From: CAJCJE01 sp963818685 | GTDB taxonomy: Bacteria > Actinomycetota > Actinomycetes > Mycobacteriales > Pseudonocardiaceae | Direction: 5' to 3' | Assembly (NCBI GenBank): GCA_963818685.1 | Contig: CAWFTJ010000006.1 | Location: 682,001-746,000 of the forward strand | DNA: 64,000 nucleotides | In this document: positions 52,934-61,768 of the stretch, one piece after another | How positions within the stretch are numbered: position 1 is the stretch's first letter | How the letters are laid out: every line of letters starts with the position of its first letter | Made by a program: the position numbers and the translations under genes | The notes under the pieces: generated by a model | Told to the model about the DNA's origin: nothing | The model's input: only the letters and a program-made list of their open reading frames with translations | Databases searched by the model: none

Positions 52934-54541
52934 ATGCGCGACACCGACCCGCTGACCCGCACATCTCGCCGTTGGCAGCGAGCAGTTTCAACGGACCGGG
53001 CCGACCAGCGGATCGCGGCCGTTTCCGGTGATCTTGCCACCCACCCGTTCCGGGTGGATCGGGATCGGGTGGCCAGTTCGCCCTTTTTCGCGCGGCTCGC
53101 CGGCGTGACCCAGGTGGTCAGCCCGAGCGGGTCAGGACTGTTGCTGCACAACCGACTCACGCACAGCCTCAAGGTCGCACAGGTGGCTCGCGCGATCGCC
53201 GAGCGGCTCACCGGCGACGGCGACTCGGCGCGGTTGGTCGACAAACTCGGCGGGTGCGATCACGACGTGGTCGAGGCCGCCGCGCTCGCGCACGACCTCG
53301 GGCACCCGCCGTTCGGCCATCTCGGCGAGGAGGTGCTCGACCGGATCGCCCGACACCGCTTCGGTCTGCCGGACGGGTTCGAGGGCAACGCCCAGTCCTT
53401 CCGGATCGTCACCACCACCGACACCCGTGGCCTGCGCGGGATCGGGCTCGACCTCACCGCGGCGGTGCGCGCGTCGCTGCTGAAGTACCCGTGGACCAGG
53501 CTGCGTCATCCGCTCCCGCACCCGAGCACCATGCCGATTCCGCCGAGGGGCGCGAGCCAGCCATCGGACGAGCCGGGCACCGGATCGGCCAAGTTCTCCG
53601 CCTACGTCACCGAAATCACCGATCTCGAACAGGCGCGCGCGGTGTTCGCAGGGCGGATCGAGCCGTGGCAGCAGACGGTCGAGGCGTCCGTGATGGACAC
53701 CGCGGACGACATCGCCTACGCCATCCACGACCTTGAGGACTTCCACCGCGTCGGGGTGCTGCAACACGCGACGGTCGCGGCCGAACTCGGCAGCTGGCGC
53801 ACGCACGCCGCGGAACTCGCCGCCGTCGGCGACGAGGAACTGGCGAACCAGTCGCGGTTGCCGGGGCGGTCGCTTGAGGCGACCCGCAGGCGGCTCGCCG
53901 ACCGCGACTCCTGGATCTTCGACGCGGACGCGTTCACCGAGGCCATCGACCTGGTCCGGGGCGAACTGGTGGACGGGCTGCTGGCCGTGCCGTTCGACGG
54001 CTCGGTCGAGGCGGAGCAGTCGATCGCCCGGTTCTCCACCCGCTGGACCGCGCGACTGGCCGATGGGGTTGGCGTCACCGCCGCGCCGACCACCCGGTCC
54101 GGCCATGTCGTGCTGGCCGCGCAACAGTGGCACGAGGTGCAGGTGCTCAAGTTCGTGCACCGCCGGTTCGTGTTGCGTAGGCCGGACCTCGCCCTGCACC
54201 AGCGCGGTCAGGCGCGACTGCTGACCACGCTGGTCGAGGAGTTGGAGGGCTGGCTTGTGGACCGGCGCGAGTCGGACCGGCTGCCGCGCAGGCTGCACGA
54301 TCTGGTCGAACTCGCCGAGGGCGAGTACCACGACCTGGCCACGAACCGGCCCGAACTGCTCGGCGGTGTCGAAATCGGTGGGGGTGAGGGTGCGCCGGGG
54401 CCGGACGCGGTGCGCGCGTTGGCCCGAGGTCGCGCCGTCGTCGACTTCGTCGCATCGCTCACCGACAGCCAGGCCGTCGCCCTGCTCGATGCGTTGTCCG
54501 GTCGACGAAGCGCGATCTGGACCGACGCGTTCGCCCTCTAG
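52934..54541 (+). CDS. dgt: dGTP triphosphohydrolase-like HD-domain protein
   Basis: A 535-aa HD-superfamily phosphohydrolase, likely cleaving dNTP to nucleoside and triphosphate. The metal site is visible as NRLTHSLKVAQ (His), ALAHDLGHPPFGHLGE (His-Asp, with the dGTPase-type GHPPFGH) and EGNAQSFRI. Residues beyond ~200 form the helical extension (TADDIAYAIHDLEDF). Length fits the longer actinobacterial class. ATG 52934 is preceded by GGCGTTACCGTCCAACC, so the ribosome-binding site is weak. It is convergent with the XRE gene. Confidence 0.85.
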   Translation: MRDTDPLTRTSRRWQRAVSTDRADQRIAAVSGDLATHPFRVDRDRVASSPFFARLAGVTQVVSPSGSGLLLHNRLTHSLKVAQVARAIAERLTGDGDSARLVDKLGGCDHDVVEAAALAHDLGHPPFGHLGEEVLDRIARHRFGLPDGFEGNAQSFRIVTTTDTRGLRGIGLDLTAAVRASLLKYPWTRLRHPLPHPSTMPIPPRGASQPSDEPGTGSAKFSAYVTEITDLEQARAVFAGRIEPWQQTVEASVMDTADDIAYAIHDLEDFHRVGVLQHATVAAELGSWRTHAAELAAVGDEELANQSRLPGRSLEATRRRLADRDSWIFDADAFTEAIDLVRGELVDGLLAVPFDGSVEAEQSIARFSTRWTARLADGVGVTAAPTTRSGHVVLAAQQWHEVQVLKFVHRRFVLRRPDLALHQRGQARLLTTLVEELEGWLVDRRESDRLPRRLHDLVELAEGEYHDLATNRPELLGGVEIGGGEGAPGPDAVRALARGRAVVDFVASLTDSQAVALLDALSGRRSAIWTDAFAL

Positions 54542-54572
54542 CTCAGTTGTTGGGCAGCGCTCAGTTGTTGGG
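54541..54572. repeat. 14-bp direct repeat GCTCAGTTGTTGGG, spaced 18 bp
   Basis: Two perfect copies (54541-54554, 54559-54572) overlap the end of the XRE regulator and the dGTPase stop. On the minus strand both read PNN-stop, so the regulator has a duplicated tail after its stop. Confidence 0.6.
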
Positions 54573-55559
54573 TAGCTCGGTGGTCGGCAACGGCCAGTCC
54601 CATTCGATGCCGACCAGACCGGGGCCGACGCCGAGACCGACGGTGTGTGCTTCGCCGGTCGGACTGATCGCCAGGTTGCGGCGCCGCGCGAGGCGGACGT
54701 CGCCTGCCGGCGAGCTGAACTGCTGGCACCGCTCCGGCAACGCGTCCGGGTCGAACTTGACTTCGAGCACGTAGTCCCGCACCGGCAGGCGCAGCCTGCG
54801 GCAGTAGCAGTCGACCAGCGGAGTGTGCTCCGAGATCGGGTTGACGACTTCGTACTCCATGATCAGCGTCTCGCCGGTGGCCAGTTCCTGGTCGAAAAGG
54901 AGTTCCGCGGCGAGCAGGTGTTCGTTGCGGTCGGCCGCCATCCGGCCGAGCCGGCAGTTGCGCAGGTTGGTGATCTGCGGGACGTCCGTCGTCTCGGTCT
55001 GCCAGTCGTAGAGCAGCACCCAGCGGTCCACGCCGTCCTGTTCCGCGCGCAGTACCTGCGACACGCGCACCGACCTGATCTGCCGCGAGGTGTCCACGAC
55101 GACCCGGTCGTGCTGGCTGATCCGCGCCAGGTGACCATCGGAGGCAGTGTCCACGCTGGTCAGCAGGTTGGCCAGCGCCATACTGCCCCAGAGGGCGTCC
55201 ATCGCCAGTAATCGGGAGTCGCGCCTGCGTCGACCGCGCGGCCGGGGCGGACCGAGCAGCGCGGTGAGCGCGTTCGGCGGAACCCGCAGGACCGCTTCGA
55301 GATGACGGAGGGCGTCCAGTGATTCTGGCCTCTCCGGCCGGCGTCTGCCGGACTGCCAGTAACTCAGCGTAGCTACGCTGATGGTTACACCGCGCAGTTG
55401 GAGGCGGTGTTGAATACGGTCCAAACTCAGTCCGCTGCCCTTGATCGCAGCTCGCAGAGCGTCCGGAAACGGGCCTCCGGCGAGCAGCTTCGCCAGCTCG
55501 GCGCGGCCCACTGGGATGCGGGCAGGCGCCAAGTCCGGTCGACTCGGTGCGATCGTCAT
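54561..55559 (-). CDS. XRE-type helix-turn-helix regulator with unknown C-terminal domain
   Basis: A 332-aa protein. An HTH is seen at ~25-95 (DALRAAIKGSGLSLDRIQHRL, VTISVATLSYWQSGRRRPERP, HLEAVLRVPPNAL). The remaining ~200 residues are beta-rich (VVVDTSRQIRSVRVSQVLRAE, DRWVLLYDWQTETTD, VEWEWP-like end GIEWDWPLP) with no family I recognise. It stands alone and faces a 315-bp intergenic region containing dyads. Such proteins often respond to developmental or stress cues in actinomycetes. Regulator role is inferred from the HTH. Confidence 0.75.
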   Translation of the reverse strand: MTIAPSRPDLAPARIPVGRAELAKLLAGGPFPDALRAAIKGSGLSLDRIQHRLQLRGVTISVATLSYWQSGRRRPERPESLDALRHLEAVLRVPPNALTALLGPPRPRGRRRRDSRLLAMDALWGSMALANLLTSVDTASDGHLARISQHDRVVVDTSRQIRSVRVSQVLRAEQDGVDRWVLLYDWQTETTDVPQITNLRNCRLGRMAADRNEHLLAAELLFDQELATGETLIMEYEVVNPISEHTPLVDCYCRRLRLPVRDYVLEVKFDPDALPERCQQFSSPAGDVRLARRRNLAISPTGEAHTVGLGVGPGLVGIEWDWPLPTTELPNN

Positions 55560-55874
55560 GGTGACTCCCCGTCGTCACGTCATCACGTTTGAGTTACCCT
55601 ACTTGGGTGTAGAGGTTTGTTACACCCCCATTTGGCTCCAATCGATACGACGTTCAGATTGAACGAGCTGATGCGACTGGTGCTCACAGTGATTTCCCCA
55701 ACACGGAGCGCACTAAACACGAATTTTATTTGTCCCGCACGAGAGCTTTGTCCTTATTCGGTTATCGGGCAATAAGGTTCGCCATCCGCTCAGTTACTCT
55801 GTTAATTCCCTCGCTGGGGGAGGGTTGACCAGGCCGAATCGCGCTCCGTGTCCAGTAGGTAGGGAAATCTGGTG
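55560..55874. promoter_or_regulatory. 315-bp divergent region with dyads, relatively AT-rich
   Basis: It separates the XRE gene from acVLRF1 and is visibly richer in A/T than its surroundings. GGGTGTA (55605-55611) and TACACCC (55621-55627) form 7-bp arms around a 9-nt spacer near the XRE start, a plausible autoregulatory site. No ORF with a good ribosome-binding site is seen. Confidence 0.5.
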
Positions 55875-56552
55875 ATGAGCAGGGTGCGCCCCGCGGCCGG
55901 CGGAGGCAAGAGGGTTGAAGTGATTGCGGACCGCATTGAGGGCTGGTTCGCAAGGTTCACTCAGCGTCACGGAAAAGTTCGTAATCTCGAACTGAGTACG
56001 CAGAGTTTCGTGGTCGAGGCGGTCGATGGGGCTACCGCCGCTGCGGCGGTGCCGTTCCCGCCGCTCGAACTGAGTCAGCCGCCGACGGACCTGGAGTCAG
56101 CGGTCGGCCTGGTGGTCGAGCATCTGCGGATGCCGAGACTGGTCGGGTTGGTGCTCGTTCGGCTCGGCGGACACAGTGTCGGCATCGCCAACAACGGCAC
56201 CGTGCTGGTCTCGGCCACCGATCAGCTGCCGGTGCATGGCCGCAACAAGGCAGGTGGCTGGTCGCAGCAGCGGTTCGCGCGGCGTCGGGCCGGCCAGGCG
56301 CGGGTCGCGGTCCAGCACGCGGCCGCCGACGTGCGGCGGGTGCTCGGTCCTCGGGTGGGGGAGTTGAGCGCGGTGGTGTTGGGCGGAGACGCACGCGAAC
56401 TGGCCGTGCTGCGCGGCGAGCCCGGATTGACCGAGGTGTTCGCGTTGGCCCAGCCGCGCATATTGGACGTGCCGCAACCGCGCAGGTCCGTGCTTGACGA
56501 GGCCGCTCGCCGGGTGTTCGGGCTGGAGATCCTGGTGCGGGAGCCGGACTGA
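55875..56552 (+). CDS. acVLRF1-like peptidyl-tRNA hydrolase (Vms1/ANKZF1-type release factor)
   Basis: A 225-aa protein of the actinobacterial Vms1-like release factor family, which releases nascent chains from peptidyl-tRNA on stalled large ribosomal subunits. The key loop is GGWSQQRFARRRAGQ (~127-141), with the catalytic Gln in SQQ after the GxS turn. An N-terminal beta-region (EVIADRIEGWFARFTQRHG) and LVRLGGHSVGIANNGTVL strands fit the eRF1-like fold. ATG 55875 (AGGGAAA upstream) is chosen; GTG 55872 is next to it. A ribosome-acting ABC-F gene follows, suggesting linked ribosome rescue. Confidence 0.82.
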   Translation: MSRVRPAAGGGKRVEVIADRIEGWFARFTQRHGKVRNLELSTQSFVVEAVDGATAAAAVPFPPLELSQPPTDLESAVGLVVEHLRMPRLVGLVLVRLGGHSVGIANNGTVLVSATDQLPVHGRNKAGGWSQQRFARRRAGQARVAVQHAAADVRRVLGPRVGELSAVVLGGDARELAVLRGEPGLTEVFALAQPRILDVPQPRRSVLDEAARRVFGLEILVREPD

Positions 56553-56724
56553 ATCGTGGCCGAGCTCGCACTCATGGGGAGAAAACCGTTCGCGGGCGTC
56601 CCGTATCATGAAGACGTGGTGGTTCGCACCGAATGAGTGGCTGACCAGCTCGCCGGTTCCGACAGGCGAGCCACGCCGTCCTGCGCTTCTCGCGCCACAG
56701 CCACTCACCTACGGAGTCTTTCCC

Positions 56725-58353
56725 GTGATCACCGCTACCAACCTTGAACTGCGGGCTGGGTCCCGCATCCTGCTCGCGGACGCGAACCTGCGCGTCCAGC
56801 CGGGCGACCGCATCGGTCTTGTCGGCCGCAACGGCGCCGGCAAGACCACCACCCTGCGCGTGCTCGCCGGCGAGGGCGAGCCGTTCGCGGGCGAACTGCG
56901 CCGCGCGGACGAACTCGGTTACCTGCCCCAGGATCCGCGCGAAGGTGATCTTTCGGTCACCGCCAAGGACCGCGTGCTCTCCGCGCGCGGGCTCGACGAA
57001 CTCCTGCGCGAGATGGAAAAGGCGCAGACTGCCATGGCCGAGCTGGTGGACGAGAACCAGCGCGACGCTGCTGTCCGCCGCTACGGCAGGCTCGAAGACC
57101 GCTTCTCATCGGCTGGCGGCTACGCGGCCGAGAGCGACGCGGCGCGGATCTGCGCGAACCTCGGTCTTGAGGACCGCGTGCTCAACCAGCCGCTGCGCAC
57201 CCTCTCCGGTGGTCAGCGTCGCCGGGTCGAACTCGGCCGGATCCTGTTCGCCGCGTCCGAATCGGGCGCGACCGGCAAGTCCACCACGACGCTGCTGCTC
57301 GACGAGCCAACCAACCACCTGGACGCGGACTCGATCACCTGGCTGCGCTCCTTCCTCAAGGCGCACGACGGTGGCCTCGTGGTGATCAGCCACGACGTCG
57401 AACTGCTCGCCGCTGTTGTCAACAAGGTCTGGTTCCTCGACGCGACGCGCGGCGAACTGGACATCTACAACATGGGCTGGCAGCGCTACCTGGAAACGCG
57501 CGCCACCGACGAGAAGCGGCGCCGCAGGGAACGGGCGAACGCGGAGAAGAAGGCGGGCGCCCTGATGGCGCAGGCCGACAAGATGCGCGCCAAGGCGACC
57601 AAGGCGGTAGCCGCACAGAACATGGCCAAGCGTGCCGAGAAGCTGCTGTCCGGGCTGGAGGACTCCCGGCAGGCAGACAAGGTCGCCAAGATCCGGTTCC
57701 CCGATCCGGCGCCGTGCGGCAAAACCCCGCTCACCGCGGAGGGGCTGTCCAAGAGCTACGGATCACTGGAGATCTTCACCGGCGTCGACCTCGCCATCGA
57801 CCGAGGCTCGCGCGTTGTCGTCCTCGGGCTCAACGGTGCGGGTAAGACCACCCTCCTGCGACTGCTCGGCGGCATGGAGAAACCGGACACCGGCGAGGTG
57901 ATACCCGGTCACGGCCTGCGGATCGGTTACTACGCGCAGGAACACGAAACCCTTGATCACCAGGCCAGCGTCTGGCAGAACATCCGCTCTGCCGCGCCGG
58001 ACACCGGTGAACAGCAGCTGCGCAACCTGCTCGGCACGTTCCTGTTCACCGGCGAGCAGCTGGACCAGCCGGCCGGCACGCTCTCCGGTGGCGAGAAGAC
58101 CAGGCTGGCACTGGCCGGTCTTGTTTCCAGCGCGGCCAACGTGTTGCTGCTCGACGAGCCGACCAACAACCTCGACCCGGCAAGTCGGGAGCAGGTGCTG
58201 GACGCGTTGCGCCGGTTCGCCGGCGCGGTCGTGCTCGTAACACATGATCCCGGAGCTGTCCAAGCCCTTGAGCCCGAGCGGGTGATCCTTCTGCCGGACG
58301 GCACAGAGGATCACTGGTCGGCCGACTACCTCGAATTGGTGCAGCTAGCCTGA
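56725..58353 (+). CDS. ABC-F family ATPase (ribosome-associated)
   Basis: A 542-aa protein with two ABC domains and no TM, the hallmark of ABC-F translation factors acting at the ribosomal E site. Domain 1 has VGRNGAGKTTT, LSGGQRRRVELG and LLLDEPTNHLD; domain 2 has LGLNGAGKTTLL, LSGGEKTRLALA and LLLDEPTNNLD. The interdomain linker (~250-305) is rich in Lys/Arg/Ala. GTG 56725 has GGAG 8 nt upstream. An in-frame ATG at 56608 would add 39 residues and may instead mark a leader ORF. Housekeeping or antibiotic-protection role cannot be decided. Confidence 0.9.
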   Translation: MITATNLELRAGSRILLADANLRVQPGDRIGLVGRNGAGKTTTLRVLAGEGEPFAGELRRADELGYLPQDPREGDLSVTAKDRVLSARGLDELLREMEKAQTAMAELVDENQRDAAVRRYGRLEDRFSSAGGYAAESDAARICANLGLEDRVLNQPLRTLSGGQRRRVELGRILFAASESGATGKSTTTLLLDEPTNHLDADSITWLRSFLKAHDGGLVVISHDVELLAAVVNKVWFLDATRGELDIYNMGWQRYLETRATDEKRRRRERANAEKKAGALMAQADKMRAKATKAVAAQNMAKRAEKLLSGLEDSRQADKVAKIRFPDPAPCGKTPLTAEGLSKSYGSLEIFTGVDLAIDRGSRVVVLGLNGAGKTTLLRLLGGMEKPDTGEVIPGHGLRIGYYAQEHETLDHQASVWQNIRSAAPDTGEQQLRNLLGTFLFTGEQLDQPAGTLSGGEKTRLALAGLVSSAANVLLLDEPTNNLDPASREQVLDALRRFAGAVVLVTHDPGAVQALEPERVILLPDGTEDHWSADYLELVQLA

Positions 58354-58540
58354 TTACCTGCGATTACGCTGGGCTGGTCCGGGTCGCAATAGCGCCGATC
58401 GATGATCGACTGGACGTGACACGCCGATCACTGAGCGAAGATTTTTTCCGCTCGTCTGGCGTTCTGGTCGTTCGTGTTCGATCATTGCGGCGATAGGGGC
58501 CGCAACGGCTCAACCTGCAGTCCATGGAAGGCGGGGCAAG

Positions 58541-58750
58541 GTGGCTGACCTGAAGAAGGGTGCCCGGATCACCGGGACCACGCGGGACAAGCTCGCCGCG
58601 GACTTGAAGAAGAAGTACGAGAAGGGCGCCAGTATCAGGGCTCTTGCCGAGTCCACGGGTCGTTCCTACGGATTCGTGCACCGCGTGCTCTCCGAGTCCG
58701 GCGTAACACTGCGCGGACGCGGTGGTGCGACGCGCACGAAGAAGAAGTAA
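58541..58750 (+). CDS. Small helix-turn-helix DNA-binding protein (69 aa)
   Basis: GTG 58541, with GGGGCAAG just upstream, gives a basic 69-aa protein. It consists of a helix (ARITGTTRDKLAADLKKKYEK), an HTH (GASIRALAESTGRSYGFVHRVLSESGV) and a basic tail RGRGGATRTKKK. This is a conserved small actinobacterial HTH family whose targets are unknown to me. It sits alone between the ABC-F and crotonase genes. Confidence 0.8.
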   Translation: MADLKKGARITGTTRDKLAADLKKKYEKGASIRALAESTGRSYGFVHRVLSESGVTLRGRGGATRTKKK

Positions 58751-58843
58751 GCTACCGTGCGGTAACATCACCACCGCGCGATCGGGTCTGCCGGGCGACT
58801 ACGGACTTCTCGTGCGTTGGCACTCTTGAGGAGTTCACAGACG

Positions 58844-59644
58844 ATGCCGGACATCGATGCTGGCCTGCTGGAGCGGGGTGGCCTGCGACTTTCCGTCGAC
58901 GGGCAGCGCGCGACCATCACGCTGAATCGGCCCGACGTGCTCAACGCGCAGAAGCCGAGCATGTGGGAGGCCCTGCAGCAGATCGGGGAGCGGCTGGACC
59001 CGGACGTCCGCGTTGTGGTCGTCCGGGGTTCCGGTCGAGCGTTCTCGGCTGGCCTGGACACCGGCATGTTCGGTCCGGAGGGCATCGACGGCGAAACCGG
59101 ATTCGCGGAGATCTCCAGCCTGCCCGCTGCCGAGGGTGAGGCGATCATCGAGCGGTTCCAGCGGGGTTTCGTCTGGCTGGCCGACCCGAGGCGGGTGACG
59201 ATCGCGGCCGTGCGAGGCCATGCGATCGGCGCCGGTTTCCAACTCGCGCTCGCCTGTGACCTGCGCATTGCCGCCGAGGACGCCCGGTTCACCATGGCCG
59301 AGCCGTCCCTCGGTCTAGTTCCCGACCTGGCCGGCACGCTGCCGCTGGTGCGTGCCGTCGGCTACGCGCGTGCCGTGGACATCTGCGTGACCGGCCGACG
59401 GGTTCCCGCCGACGAGGCGCTGCGCATCGGACTGGTCAACTCGGTCGTGCCGGTCGATGGTCTCGATCAGGCCGTCGACGAACTCGTGGCGGCGGTGAGC
59501 AAGCCGGCGGCGGGCGCGGTGCGGGAGACCCTGGCGCTGCTGGCCAATGCCGCGAACGGAGCGACTCTCGACGATCAGTGCAAGCTCGAACGTCAGGCGC
59601 AGCTGCGCAGGTTCACCGAACTCAAGGCCATGTTCGGCGGCTGA
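58844..59644 (+). CDS. Enoyl-CoA hydratase/isomerase family (crotonase)
   Basis: A 266-aa crotonase-fold enzyme. The oxyanion-hole motifs are FSAGLDTGMFG and AVRGHAIGAGFQLALACDLRIAAEDARF. The region of the usual second catalytic acid reads MAEPSLGLVPDLAGT, so a hydratase with the standard two-Glu site is not assured. ATG 58844 has GAGGAG ~12 nt upstream; an earlier in-frame start at 58817 is less likely. Substrate unknown. Confidence 0.87.
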   Translation: MPDIDAGLLERGGLRLSVDGQRATITLNRPDVLNAQKPSMWEALQQIGERLDPDVRVVVVRGSGRAFSAGLDTGMFGPEGIDGETGFAEISSLPAAEGEAIIERFQRGFVWLADPRRVTIAAVRGHAIGAGFQLALACDLRIAAEDARFTMAEPSLGLVPDLAGTLPLVRAVGYARAVDICVTGRRVPADEALRIGLVNSVVPVDGLDQAVDELVAAVSKPAAGAVRETLALLANAANGATLDDQCKLERQAQLRRFTELKAMFGG

Positions 59645-59665
59645 ACCCGTCACACACTGAACTCC

Positions 59666-60916
59666 TCACACACTGGCCGGCGTCAGCTCCGTGGCGTCGG
59701 TCTTGTTGTGTTCGTCCCGGTTTTCCATGGCGCGCAACGTGATCGCGGCGCCGAACAGGGCGAGCGGGTAGATCAGGTAGCCGTAGCGGGTCGCCGGGGA
59801 GAGCATGATCGCGAGGCCCAGTCCGATCGCGCTGCGCAGGGCGGCGTCCGACGCGGACCGAGGCGGCCGGATCAACAACCAGCAGCCGATGCCGAGTGCG
59901 GCCGCTGCCATCAACGCGATGGCCACATCGTGCCCGGCCGGGCCGAGTTGACCGATCAGCACCCCGGGCAGCGGCGACTCGGCCGGGGAGTGCGCGATGC
60001 CGATGCCGAGCGGGAACTTGATCACCTGCTCGACGAAGTTGTGCGGATCGACCAACAGCACCGGCACGGTGACCACCGACCCGACGCCGAGCACGGCCGC
60101 GCAGAACCGAAGGAGCGCACGCGAGCCGAGCATGCCGAACACGGCGACCGCGAGCACGATCAACGCGGGGCTCGCGGTGAGCTTGATGCTGACCGCGACG
60201 GCGATCACCCCACCGCACAACACCGGCCTTCGCCGGTACAGCAGGGCGAGCGCGAGCAGGATCAGCGAGATGATCACCAGGTCGTCACCGGCGACCGCGA
60301 AGGTCAACGTGGTCAGCGGGCAGGCCAGGATCAACTGCGCCGCGCGTGTCGGGATCTTCGGCCAACCGAGCACGCGCAGCGCGACGACCAGGATCAACGC
60401 CGATACCAGCCCGAACGCGACCCGCGCGTCGGTCAGCGCGGACAGGCCGAACAGCGCGTGCGGAATGCCGAACACGCTCATGGCGACGCCGTAGGGCGTG
60501 TAGTCGTCCACGATCGGCGGCCGGTGCAGAGTGGCCAGATCCAGGTACGGGCTGCCGGTGTGCAGCAACCGCATCGCGGAGTTCTCGATCACCCAGACCT
60601 CGGGCTGCTCGCTCCACGGCACGCCCTGCAACCGCCTGATCAACAGCACCACCAGCGGCACGACCATGCCCAGACCCGCTGTCAGCCACACCGGCATGAA
60701 CCGAGAACCCAGCACCCGCCCAAGTCGAACCCGGCCGGTCAGCAGGAGGAGTGCCTGGAGCAGGCCGACCAGGTAGGCGATGCCAGCCAGCGCGCCCCAG
60801 ATCCGGTAACCGTAGAACTCCGAGAACACCGCGGTCGCGCCCGCGAACACGCCGGACACCAGGTAGAAGACGGCATCGAGCGCGAGGCCGCTGCGCGGTG
60901 ACCCGCTCAGCCGCAT
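59666..60916 (-). CDS. Polytopic glycosyltransferase, GT87/GT-C-like
   Basis: A 416-aa membrane protein with about ten to eleven helices. Features include a periplasmic loop with EQPEVWVIENSAMRLLHTGSPYLD and PIVDDYTPYGVAMSVFG, which resembles the aspartate-bearing loops of polyprenyl-linked mannosyltransferases, and AVSIKLTASPALIVLAVAVFG. ATG 60916 has GGGGAGGGTGGC upstream; GTG 60934 is an alternative. Likely uses a polyprenyl-phosphate sugar for cell-envelope glycan; substrate inferred. Confidence 0.75.
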   Translation of the reverse strand: MRLSGSPRSGLALDAVFYLVSGVFAGATAVFSEFYGYRIWGALAGIAYLVGLLQALLLLTGRVRLGRVLGSRFMPVWLTAGLGMVVPLVVLLIRRLQGVPWSEQPEVWVIENSAMRLLHTGSPYLDLATLHRPPIVDDYTPYGVAMSVFGIPHALFGLSALTDARVAFGLVSALILVVALRVLGWPKIPTRAAQLILACPLTTLTFAVAGDDLVIISLILLALALLYRRRPVLCGGVIAVAVSIKLTASPALIVLAVAVFGMLGSRALLRFCAAVLGVGSVVTVPVLLVDPHNFVEQVIKFPLGIGIAHSPAESPLPGVLIGQLGPAGHDVAIALMAAAALGIGCWLLIRPPRSASDAALRSAIGLGLAIMLSPATRYGYLIYPLALFGAAITLRAMENRDEHNKTDATELTPASV

Positions 60917-60973
60917 GCCACCCTCCCCGATCACCCGTCTCCCACCGATCGGGCCAGGCTACCGGGGAGCCTG

Positions 60974-61711
60974 TCAGGCCAGTTCGGGGATGCGCGGGGT
61001 GTAATGCGCGAGCAGGCCCGCGTTGGCGTCGTCGCCACCTGGCACGTTCGAGCTGCGCCACAACGGCACACTGACCCCGGCCTCCGCCGCCTTGTCGATG
61101 ACCGCGACCAGCAGCTGGTTCCACAGGTAGGCGTTGACGATGGTGGAGATCGGCGCGGTGACCGGCGCGCCCGGCGGATAGGTCGAGTCGCCGGACGGAA
61201 CCAGCGTGTCCAGCACGACCGTCGACTCCGCCGCGATGGTGCTGCCTGAGCGGCGCGGCGCGATCGAACTGGACGGGCCGGACGTCACGCCGATCACCGG
61301 CCGGCCGGCAGCCCTGGCCAACTGGGCGAGTTCGACCGGATAGTGGTTCACGCCGGAAGTGGAGAAGACAACCAGCAGGTCGTGTTCGCCCAGCTTGTCG
61401 CCGAGCACCTCGGCGGCGAGGCCGGTGCGGCGCTCGGCCCTGGTGCTGGCCTGCGCGCCGTGCAGCGGCAGCAGTTCGGGGTGATACAGCGGCCGGACGC
61501 AGGCGAGGCCGCCGGCCCGGTAGAAGGTCTCGGCGACGGCCGCGAGCGAGTGGCCCGCGCCCGCGGTGAGCACCATGCCGTCACTGGCGATCACGTCCAG
61601 CACCAGATCGGCCGCCTGGCGCACGCTGTCCGCGTTGTGCTCTGCGACGCGCAGCAGGTGAACCCGCACGCTGTTGTCGAAGGCGACAGTGCTCGGCGTG
61701 GTGCTGGTCAT
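60974..61711 (-). CDS. SIS-domain phosphosugar-binding protein
   Basis: A 245-aa protein with one SIS domain. The phosphate-binding regions are LTAGAGHSLAAVAETFYRAGG and LVVFSTSGVNHYPVELA, followed by RPVIGVTSGPSSS. It resembles the UPF0309 group, which may isomerise or sense amino-sugar phosphates. ATG 61711 has GGGAAGGG about 9 nt upstream; ATG 61750 would add 13 residues. Gap of 57 bp to the nucleotidyltransferase upstream. Confidence 0.83.
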   Translation of the reverse strand: MTSTTPSTVAFDNSVRVHLLRVAEHNADSVRQAADLVLDVIASDGMVLTAGAGHSLAAVAETFYRAGGLACVRPLYHPELLPLHGAQASTRAERRTGLAAEVLGDKLGEHDLLVVFSTSGVNHYPVELAQLARAAGRPVIGVTSGPSSSIAPRRSGSTIAAESTVVLDTLVPSGDSTYPPGAPVTAPISTIVNAYLWNQLLVAVIDKAAEAGVSVPLWRSSNVPGGDDANAGLLAHYTPRIPELA

Positions 61712-61768
61712 CTGCGCATCGCCCTTCCCGCTCCCGCTCAAATGGTCCATACCACTGTGCCCTAGCCG

